Positions 16,626 to 23,211 of a stretch of 64,000 bases of DNA are shown piece after piece (positions within the stretch are counted from its first letter, which is position 1; each line of letters opens with the position of its first letter). A program made the position numbers and the translations under genes. The notes under the pieces are model-generated. The model was not told the origin of the DNA, made no database searches, and saw only the letters and a program-made list of their open reading frames with translations. The DNA comes from UBA3792 sp045114775 (GTDB lineage Bacteria > Bacillota > Clostridia > Christensenellales > CAG-138). The DNA lies in assembly GCA_045114775.1 (NCBI GenBank), contig JBGULC010000027.1, forward strand, positions 20,115-84,114, written 5' to 3'.

Positions 16626-17368
16626 GGCTGCAGCTCCTTCCAGATCCGGTCGAAATAATCGTGAAACGCCGGCTGACTGCGGCGCTCGAGCGGCGGCATA
16701 TCGGCGGGAAAGCCGATCTCGATCAGCTCCCTGAGTCTTGCGGGACGCGCGGAGAAGACTGCGACGCGGTCCGCCATCGAGACGGCCTCCGAGATGTCGT
16801 GCGTGACGAGGATCGCGCTCTTGCGTTCGCTGCGGATGATGCGGTAGACCTCGTCGGAAAGGTTCAGACGCGTCTGATAATCGAGCGCGGAAAACGGTTC
16901 GTCCAAAAGCAGCAGGTCCGGTTCGAGCGCGAGCGTGCGGATCAGCGCGACTTTCTGCCGCATCCCGCCCGAAAGCTGCTGCGGCTTATAGGCGCGAAAG
17001 TCCCCAAGCCCGTAGGTGTCCAGAAGCGCGAACGCGCGCGCCTTGCTCTCTTCGGTCAGGCGGTGCTGCACCTCGAGCCCCAAAAGTACGTTCTTCTCCA
17101 CGGTGCGGTGGTCCAAAAGATGGTCGCGCTGCAGCATATAGCCGAGGCGCAGATCTTCGCGCGCAAAGCGCACGCTGCCCGCGGTGGGGGCGATGAGCCC
17201 CATGATCAGCGACAGCACGGTCGTCTTGCCGCAGCCGGACGGACCGACGATCGCCAGAAATTCCCCCTCGTATACGGTCAGATCCAGATTCTCTATGGCA
17301 GCCGTTTCGCCCGCGACCGTATGAAAGCAGTGCGAAACGCCGGTAAGCGTGATCAATTCGGATGGCAT
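16622..17368 (-). CDS. ABC transporter ATP-binding protein, NitT/TauT (SsuB) type
   Basis: 248 residues. Walker A GPSGCGKTT at ~41-49, Q-loop LGYMLQRDHL, signature LSGGMRQKVALIR, Walker B LLLLDEPFSALD, switch His in VTHDISEAV. Together with the downstream permease it forms the cytoplasmic motor of an importer. The ATG has AAGGAGAT 5 bp upstream (17374-17381 on the plus strand). It is the only leftward operon in the window. The N-terminal half up to Walker A is of normal length, so the gene is intact. Confidence 0.93.
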   Translation of the reverse strand: MPSELITLTGVSHCFHTVAGETAAIENLDLTVYEGEFLAIVGPSGCGKTTVLSLIMGLIAPTAGSVRFAREDLRLGYMLQRDHLLDHRTVEKNVLLGLEVQHRLTEESKARAFALLDTYGLGDFRAYKPQQLSGGMRQKVALIRTLALEPDLLLLDEPFSALDYQTRLNLSDEVYRIIRSERKSAILVTHDISEAVSMADRVAVFSARPARLRELIEIGFPADMPPLERRSQPAFHDYFDRIWKELQP

Positions 17369-17387
17369 ACCCGATCTCCTTCAACGT

Positions 17388-17398
17388 GATACGGTATC
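17388..17398. promoter_or_regulatory. Palindrome upstream of the minus-strand ABC operon
   Basis: GATAC-G-GTATC lies 20 bp before the ATPase start, just upstream of its ribosome binding site. It could be an operator. A weak TACGAT -10 overlaps it on the minus strand. Evidence is only the symmetry and position. Confidence 0.3.
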
Positions 17399-17512
17399 GT
17401 ATTCCGATTTTGTCTGAGGCGTTCCGCCGCGATATGCGGGGGATGCAGATCGCAGATTCCGTCACAAATCGCGCATTTTCCGCGTATGATGCAGAAAGAG
17501 GAGGGATCGGGT

Positions 17513-17683
17513 ATGCGAAGAAGATGCTGCGAACGGAAGCGCAGGATAAAGCGCCTGCTCATCACGGCGATCGGAGCGGTGCTCGCCGCGCTGTTTCTGT
17601 ACTGCGTGCCGTGGTGGGTGTTTCTGCTGATCGGCGGCGTGTCGCTGATCGCAGCGGGTTTTCTGCTGTTCTGCGACGGATAA
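17513..17683 (+). CDS. Small two-helix membrane protein
   Basis: 56 residues. A basic N-terminus (MRRRCCERKRRIKR) is followed by two closely spaced hydrophobic helices (LLITAIGAVLAALFLYCV and WWVFLLIGGVSLIAAGFLLF), predicted as a membrane hairpin with the basic end in the cytoplasm. I chose the ATG at 17513 because GAGGAGGGA precedes it; the earlier in-frame ATG at 17486 overlaps the -10 box TATGAT (17485-17490). It lies between the divergent ABC operon and mreC, which has its own promoter. Function unknown; a very similar layout is common in small clostridial membrane proteins. Confidence 0.65.
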   Translation: MRRRCCERKRRIKRLLITAIGAVLAALFLYCVPWWVFLLIGGVSLIAAGFLLFCDG

Positions 17684-17721
17684 TTAACCGATTGTTCACC
17701 TTCCGCATGCGAAAGCTGTGG

Positions 17722-17727
17722 TATACT
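17722..17727 (+). promoter_or_regulatory. Extended -10 promoter of the mreCD-pbp2 operon
   Basis: TGGTATACT: TATACT at 17722-17727 with an extended TGN. The -35 region is weak. It starts a transcript about 25 nt before mreC's ATG, which has ATCGGAGG as ribosome binding site. Confidence 0.6.
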
Positions 17728-17757
17728 GGTATTCGTAGAGGTATATCGGAGGCGCGT

Positions 17758-18594
17758 ATGCGGAAGCTTTGGAAGAACAGACCGATGTGGATCGCCATGA
17801 TCGCGATCGTTCTTTTGCTCGTCCTTGCGGCGTTCTCGGCAGGCAGCCGGGGATTTTCGGGGGACGGTCTGTTCCGCAATGCCGCGGCGCCGGTCTCCGA
17901 AGCGCTGCATTCGGTGCAGAACGCGATCGGCGATTTCTTCGTGCGCGTGTTCACACCGTCCGAGATCCAGCGGGAAAACCGACAGCTTCGGGACAGGCTC
18001 CTTGCGCAGGAGCAGAAGCTTGCGCTGTTCGACGAGGTCGAGAAGGAGAACGCGCGGCTGACGGAGCTTCTGAATTACGTGCAGACCAATGCGAACATGC
18101 GCTTCGTCACGGCGTCGGTCATCGGACGCGACAGCAATCCGTATATCGATACGATCACGCTGAACGCGGGCACGCGCAGCGGCGTTTCCGAGAAGATGGC
18201 GGTCATCACGCCGGACGGCATCGTCGGACGCGTGACGGAGGTCGGCCCGAACTGGTGCCGCGTCAGAACGATGTGCAACGACAAGATGCGCATCAGCGTG
18301 ATGGTCGAGCGCACCCGCGACGAGGGCATGCTCGGCGGGCTTTATGAGCAGGACGGCGAGATCAGGGGCACGATGCTCTATTATCTGCCCGGAAACGCAG
18401 ACCTGAAGGTCGGCGACCGCATCGCAACGAGCGGCATCGGCGGTTATTTCCCGAAGGGATTGTACGTCGGCACGGTCCTGTCCGTCAACGAAGAGGGCAA
18501 GGGCACGCACGACGCGATCGTCTCCATGGAGATCGACTTTCTGCATCTCGAGAACGCGCTGATCGTGATCGGCACGGATGAGGCGATCGAATGA
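17758..18594 (+). CDS. mreC: Rod shape-determining protein MreC
   Basis: 278 residues. One N-terminal membrane helix (MWIAMIAIVLLLVLAAFSA), a coiled coil (~70-100, ENRQLRDRLLAQEQKLALFDEVEKE region), then the twin beta-barrel MreC domain with DGIVGRVTEVGPNWCRV, TSGIGGYFPKGLYVGTV and HLENALIV. MreC is the extracytoplasmic scaffold of the elongasome, linking MreB, MreD and PBP2. The ATG at 17758 has GGAGG 6 bp upstream. The frame is open upstream, and an in-frame near-copy of the start (ATGCGAAAGCTGTGG at 17707-17721) lies before the -10 box. It overlaps mreD by 4 bp. No mreB is present in the window. Confidence 0.95.
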   Translation: MRKLWKNRPMWIAMIAIVLLLVLAAFSAGSRGFSGDGLFRNAAAPVSEALHSVQNAIGDFFVRVFTPSEIQRENRQLRDRLLAQEQKLALFDEVEKENARLTELLNYVQTNANMRFVTASVIGRDSNPYIDTITLNAGTRSGVSEKMAVITPDGIVGRVTEVGPNWCRVRTMCNDKMRISVMVERTRDEGMLGGLYEQDGEIRGTMLYYLPGNADLKVGDRIATSGIGGYFPKGLYVGTVLSVNEEGKGTHDAIVSMEIDFLHLENALIVIGTDEAIE

Positions 18595-19079
18595 AGCGGC
18601 GGTGGTTTCTGATTCCCGCCGCGCTCCTTGCGGTGTTTCTGGACGGCTTTGTGCTGCCGGCGATCTCAAAGAGCGGCGTCCGGCCGCTGTTTACGCTGAG
18701 CCTTGCGCTCGCGGCGACATCGGTCACCAAGGTGCAGGACGGGCTTTTGATCGCGTTTTTCGGCGGGCTTCTCACCGATCTGTTCTGCAATCCGTACATC
18801 GGACTTTCGGCGGCGGCGTTTCTCGTTGCCGTCGCGGTGCAGTACGGCTTTGTCCGCGGGCGCGAACCGAAGATCGCGCTCGTTCCTTTGTTTGCGCTGG
18901 TTGCCGCGATCGCGGCGGAGGCGCTGATTTTCGGCTTTTCGCTCGCCGTCGGCGGGCGGCTCGACGGCTTGTTTCTGCTTCGCGTCACACTGCCGTCGAT
19001 CGTTCTGGAGGCGCTTTTGACGCTTCCGCTTGCTTTGATTTTCCGTTCCCGTGAGAAAGGCGGTGCCGTGCATCCGTGA
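18591..19079 (+). CDS. mreD: Rod shape-determining protein MreD
   Basis: 162 residues, about five hydrophobic helices, typical length and layout for MreD (LLTDLFCNPYIGLSA in the middle is a family-like segment). It is the membrane partner of MreC in the lateral wall synthesis machine. ATGA overlap with mreC and 4-bp overlap with the following PBP2 gene indicate tight translational coupling. MreD diverges quickly, so the call rests on topology plus synteny. Confidence 0.88.
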   Translation: MKRRWFLIPAALLAVFLDGFVLPAISKSGVRPLFTLSLALAATSVTKVQDGLLIAFFGGLLTDLFCNPYIGLSAAAFLVAVAVQYGFVRGREPKIALVPLFALVAAIAAEALIFGFSLAVGGRLDGLFLLRVTLPSIVLEALLTLPLALIFRSREKGGAVHP

Positions 19080-21622
19080 AGCGCGCGCAGAAGGGAAAAC
19101 TGAATACGCGCATCCGGATCCTCATCGTGATCTTCATCGCGATGGCGGTCGTTCTTCTGATCTTTCTGGACAAGCTGACGATCCGTGAGACCGAGCAGTA
19201 CACGGCGGCGGTGCAGCAGACCTCGGAGGTCACGACCTACCAGTCCGGCCGTCGCGGCACGATCACCGACCGCAACGGAGTCGTGCTCGCCTACGACGAG
19301 ACGACCTACAACGTGCTCTTTTACCGCGATCCAAGCAACCGCACGCCCGTCGACAGCGCGCGTTACACGCATTCGCTGATGGAGGCGATCCGCATCATCG
19401 AGGAGGGCGGCGGCAAAACGATCGACACGTTCTACATCGACATGCTATCCGACGGCACCTTCGTGTACGATTTCCGCACAAAGAGCGAGTCCGTCGCAGC
19501 CGCGCGCAAGCGCAATTTCGTCGAGGCGTGCAACTTCGACAACCCGGACCTTTCCGCGGAGGAAGCGTACCGCATCCTGCGCAATTCCTGGTGTATCCCG
19601 GACAACATGCCGTTCAATGAGGCAAAAAAGATCATGTCGATCCGCCAGGAGGCCGTCATGAGCAGCTACCGCGCGTTCGAGGGCGTGCGCATCGCCTACG
19701 ACGTATCGCTTGCGGTCGTGACCGAGCTGGACATGGCGAGCGACAAACTCACCGGCATCCTCACCGAAAAGAGCAGCTATCGCGTGTATCCGTACGGGCA
19801 CACCGCGTCGCACATCATCGGGTATCTTTCGAAGCAGGTTACGAAGGACATGACCTCGATCGGATACAGTTATGAGGACTACGCGCCGTTCGACGAAACC
19901 CATACCGAGACGAACAACATGCTCGAGCTCGGCTATTCCTACAACGATCTTGTGGGCGTTGCGGGCGTCGAGAAGACGATGGAGGCGTATCTCACGCCGC
20001 ATCTTTATGAACGGCTCGGCTCGACGCGCATCCTGAAGAATAAACGCGGCGCGATCGTGGAGGTCCTCGATTCGCTGCAGCCGCGGGACGGCATGAACGT
20101 GCAGCTCACGATCGACATCGAGCTGCAAAAGGTCTGTGAGCAGGCGCTGATCCATAACATCGAGGAAACGCGCAAAAAGCAGGAGCAGCGCATCGAAAGC
20201 GACCGCGAGAAGTACAAAAAACTGACCAACGGAGACACCGACCGCATCAAGCGTGCGGAGACCGGCGCGGTCATCGTGATGAACGTCAATACCGGCGAGA
20301 TCCTCGCGATGGCATCGTACCCTGATTACGATCCCAACGTGTTCACGGACGGGATCGACACGAACGAATATGAGGAGCTTTTCGGTGCGGGCAGCAACCA
20401 GCCGACCCTGAACCGCGCGATCGGCATCCGCACGGCGTCCGGCTCCGTATTCAAAATGGCGACGGGACTTTCGGGACTCATGGAGGGCAAGCTGACCACG
20501 ACAGAAATGATCTCCGACAATTCGCCGTACTACTATTTCGTCGACGACCCGGAGACCAAGGTCGAGCAGAACGCGCCGAGCTGCTGGACAAGCAATCCGA
20601 GAAACCACGCGAATCTGACGCTGTCGCGCGCGCTTACCGTTTCCTGCAACTACTTTTTCTACACGGTCGCCGACCGCGTCGGCATTGAGCGGCTGAACTA
20701 CTGGGCGGGCAGGCTCGGCATGAAGGACAAAACCGGCGTGGAACTTCCGGGCGAGCTTTCCGTGCAGATCGGCGGACAGAAGGCGCGCTACGACTGCGAA
20801 AAGCCGCTTTCCGGTCAGACCTCGTCGCTGCCGCGGCTGATCTTCAACCGCATCTATAACCTTCTGCGTTCGATCAACGAACAGCGGGAGATGGGACTTT
20901 CCGACGAAAAGCTTATCAAATGCGCCGACCGGCTTTTAAGGCTCATGGACGGCGAACAGCGCGAGCGCGGCGCGGAGATCCGCGAGATCCTGAAGGAGGA
21001 GCTGAACATCCCGATCGGCGTTTCCTACGCGCATACGAGCTGGATCGTTTCGATTTCGACATGGCTTGAAGAACTCAGATGGAAGCCGACCTATACGATC
21101 CAGACCGGCATCGGGCAGGGCGTCATGCTGGTGACGCCGATCTCGATCGCACGGTACGTCTCGACGATCGCCGCGCGCGGAAACGTCTACAAGACGACGC
21201 TGCTCAAGGAGATCGACAACCCGGACGGCACGGTCTATCGCCTGAATCAGCCGGAGAAAGTCGATTCGATCTATGCGCCGGAGGAATACTGGGACGTGAT
21301 CCTGGACGGCATGAGCGGCGTGGTTTCGCCGGAGGACGGCGGCACGGCTTCGTCGGTCTTTTCGATGAAGTTCAAGCAGGAAGGCTACCTTGAACGGATC
21401 AGCGGCAAGACGGGAACCGCGCAGACCGCCGCGACAAACAACATCGATATCGAGAACACCTGCTGGTTTGCGGCGATCACCCCGCGCGAGAACCCGGAGA
21501 TCACGGTCGTCGTGTTTATCCCGAACGGACTTTCCGGCAGTTCCGGCGCCGTCGCGATCGAGGAGATCGTCACCTATTGGTACGAACGGCAGCAGCAGGA
21601 GACGTCCGAAGATGCAACATAA
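19076..21622 (+). CDS. mrdA: Penicillin-binding protein 2 (elongation transpeptidase)
   Basis: 848 residues, GTG start overlapping mreD. One N-terminal membrane helix (~13-33), a dimerisation/pedestal domain with RRGTITDRNGVVLAYDE, and a transpeptidase domain with active-site Ser457 (SVFK), SCN at 523-525 and KTG at 778-780. It cross-links peptidoglycan during elongation and is a beta-lactam target. It is long for the family. A charged insert (~360-390) precedes the active-site region, and an insert of about 80 residues sits between SCN and KTG (~575-655, rich in Arg/Glu helices). Last gene of the mreCD operon; the next gene has its own promoter. Confidence 0.95.
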   Translation: MKRAQKGKLNTRIRILIVIFIAMAVVLLIFLDKLTIRETEQYTAAVQQTSEVTTYQSGRRGTITDRNGVVLAYDETTYNVLFYRDPSNRTPVDSARYTHSLMEAIRIIEEGGGKTIDTFYIDMLSDGTFVYDFRTKSESVAAARKRNFVEACNFDNPDLSAEEAYRILRNSWCIPDNMPFNEAKKIMSIRQEAVMSSYRAFEGVRIAYDVSLAVVTELDMASDKLTGILTEKSSYRVYPYGHTASHIIGYLSKQVTKDMTSIGYSYEDYAPFDETHTETNNMLELGYSYNDLVGVAGVEKTMEAYLTPHLYERLGSTRILKNKRGAIVEVLDSLQPRDGMNVQLTIDIELQKVCEQALIHNIEETRKKQEQRIESDREKYKKLTNGDTDRIKRAETGAVIVMNVNTGEILAMASYPDYDPNVFTDGIDTNEYEELFGAGSNQPTLNRAIGIRTASGSVFKMATGLSGLMEGKLTTTEMISDNSPYYYFVDDPETKVEQNAPSCWTSNPRNHANLTLSRALTVSCNYFFYTVADRVGIERLNYWAGRLGMKDKTGVELPGELSVQIGGQKARYDCEKPLSGQTSSLPRLIFNRIYNLLRSINEQREMGLSDEKLIKCADRLLRLMDGEQRERGAEIREILKEELNIPIGVSYAHTSWIVSISTWLEELRWKPTYTIQTGIGQGVMLVTPISIARYVSTIAARGNVYKTTLLKEIDNPDGTVYRLNQPEKVDSIYAPEEYWDVILDGMSGVVSPEDGGTASSVFSMKFKQEGYLERISGKTGTAQTAATNNIDIENTCWFAAITPRENPEITVVVFIPNGLSGSSGAVAIEEIVTYWYERQQQETSEDAT

Positions 21623-21667
21623 ATGCAAAATCACTATGAATTTTTGTTGAATTCCGCCGCAAAACGC

Positions 21668-21696
21668 TTGCGGATTTCCGGGAACGGCGATACACT
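21668..21696 (+). promoter_or_regulatory. Promoter directly abutting the NlpC/P60 gene start
   Basis: -35 TTGCGG (21668-21673), 17-bp spacer, -10 TACACT (21691-21696). The ATG is at 21704, 7 bp after the -10, so the mRNA should begin at or next to the start codon. No ribosome binding site is present. Confidence 0.72.
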
Positions 21697-21703
21697 TTAA
21701 TGT

Positions 21704-23092
21704 ATGGAAAAGAAGAAACTGACACTTTCCTATATCGTGCATCACTGGAAGAGCCTCAGCACGTCGCAAAAGCGCGCGGTGCTGACGCTTGCGATGTTCT
21801 GCGTCGCGGCGTTTCTGATCACGGTCACGCTGATCATCGCGTTCTCCACATGCACCTGTTCAAAGAACCGTGCGCAGCAGGCGACGGAGGCCGTCGAACC
21901 GATCCCGGAGCTTTTGCGCCCTCCGCAGCATGCCGATCGGCAGCAGGCGGAGCCCGATCCGATCCCGGACGCACAGCAGGGAGAAGCGGATCCGGACGGC
22001 GAGGGGGATCCGGACGACGAGCCGGACGACACGCAGACCGAAGAATCGGAGGAGACGGGATCCGAATATCAGACGCTGAAAAAGAAGGACCGCGGCGAAG
22101 CGGTCACGGAGCTGCAGGAGCGGCTCATGGAACTCGGATATCTCGAGATCGAGGAGCCGACCGATTATTACGGAACCAGCACGGAGTACGCGGTATCGCT
22201 GTTCCAGCGGCAGCACGATCTTGAGCAGGACGGCGTCGCGGGCGCGAAGACGCAGGCGCTTCTTTACAGCAAGGATGCAAAGCATTATACGATGTTCGAG
22301 GGCGCGGAGGGACACGACGTCAAGATGCTGCAGGAGCAGCTCGTCGACCTCGGCTATCTCTCGGCGGACGAGGTGGACCGCATCTACGGAGAAAAGACGG
22401 TCGAGGCGGTCAAGGCGTTTCAGAAGCGCAATGGACTGACCGCGGACGGCAAGGCGGGCGAGAAGACGCTCGAAAAAATGTTCGGCGAGAGCGCGAAGCC
22501 TTCCAAGGAGATGGAGGAGAAGCTTAAGGCGGAGGAACAGGCCGCAAAGGAAAAGGAAAAGGCGGCAAAGGCGACGCCGAAGCCGACCTCCAAATCCAAG
22601 ACGACGCCGAAGCCGACCTCCAAGACCAAGACGACGCCGAAGCCGAGCTCCAAGACCAAGACGACGCCGAAGCCGACGAAGAAACCGACGGCGACTCCGA
22701 AGAAGGATACGAAGCTCGAGAAGTTCCTCAAGGCGGCGAATTCCAAGATCGGCTGCGAATATGTGCTTGGCGCCAAAGGCCCGAACAAGTTCGATTGCTC
22801 CGGGTTCGTCTACTGGTGTCTCACGCAGGCGGGCGTTTCCACGACGCGCATGGATGCGAACAACTTCTCAAAGGTTTCCCGTTGGAAGAACATTACGGAC
22901 ATCAACGATCTCAAGAAGGGCGATCTCCTGTTCTTCAAGAGCGACAATTCCTCGCGCGTCAGCCATACCGGCATCTATATCGGCGGCGGCATGATGATCG
23001 ACGCGTCGAGCTCGAACGGCAAAGTCGTGAAGCGCGCCTTGAGCCCGTATTTCAAGCGCAATTTCGTGAACGCGAGACGTCCGTGGGAATGA
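21704..23092 (+). CDS. Membrane-anchored NlpC/P60 peptidoglycan endopeptidase with two PG-binding domains
   Basis: 462 residues. Cytoplasmic start, one membrane helix (~28-50), an acidic Asp/Glu/Pro linker, two peptidoglycan-binding type 1 domains (~125-190 and ~198-258; each with a GxxVxxLQxxLxxLGYL core), a Lys/Thr/Pro repeat linker (~285-335, TPKPTSKTK), and a C-terminal NlpC/P60 domain. The catalytic Cys365 is in FDCSGF and His421 in SHTGIYIG. The enzyme cuts stem peptides of peptidoglycan. It directly follows mreCD-pbp2, suggesting a hydrolase paired with lateral wall growth. Initiation is probably leaderless. The linker DNA is an imperfect 30-bp tandem repeat. Confidence 0.92.
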   Translation: MEKKKLTLSYIVHHWKSLSTSQKRAVLTLAMFCVAAFLITVTLIIAFSTCTCSKNRAQQATEAVEPIPELLRPPQHADRQQAEPDPIPDAQQGEADPDGEGDPDDEPDDTQTEESEETGSEYQTLKKKDRGEAVTELQERLMELGYLEIEEPTDYYGTSTEYAVSLFQRQHDLEQDGVAGAKTQALLYSKDAKHYTMFEGAEGHDVKMLQEQLVDLGYLSADEVDRIYGEKTVEAVKAFQKRNGLTADGKAGEKTLEKMFGESAKPSKEMEEKLKAEEQAAKEKEKAAKATPKPTSKSKTTPKPTSKTKTTPKPSSKTKTTPKPTKKPTATPKKDTKLEKFLKAANSKIGCEYVLGAKGPNKFDCSGFVYWCLTQAGVSTTRMDANNFSKVSRWKNITDINDLKKGDLLFFKSDNSSRVSHTGIYIGGGMMIDASSSNGKVVKRALSPYFKRNFVNARRPWE

Positions 23093-23120
23093 TCTTCCCG
23101 CATTTACGTGTTTTTTACAA

Positions 23121-23152
23121 AAATCCGGCAGAAAATCTGTCGGATTTTTTTT
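23121..23152 (+). terminator. Rho-independent terminator after the NlpC/P60 gene
   Basis: AAATCCGGCAG, loop AAAAT, CTGTCGGATTT, then a run of eight T. Its end touches the -35 of the next promoter. Confidence 0.93.
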
Positions 23153-23179
23153 GCATAATATGAAATAGTGTGGTATAAT
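23151..23179 (+). promoter_or_regulatory. Promoter of glgP
   Basis: -35 TTGCAT (23151-23156), 17-bp spacer, extended -10 TGGTATAAT (TATAAT at 23174-23179). Transcription should start about 27 nt before the ATG. Confidence 0.85.
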
Positions 23180-23211
23180 GCAGTTAACAAAGCAAGATAG
23201 GGGAAGGGATT

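Noticed and set aside
22560..22700. Tandem DNA repeat resembling a short CRISPR-like array
   Set aside because: It is in frame and encodes the Lys/Thr/Pro stalk of the NlpC/P60 protein; there are no unique spacers.
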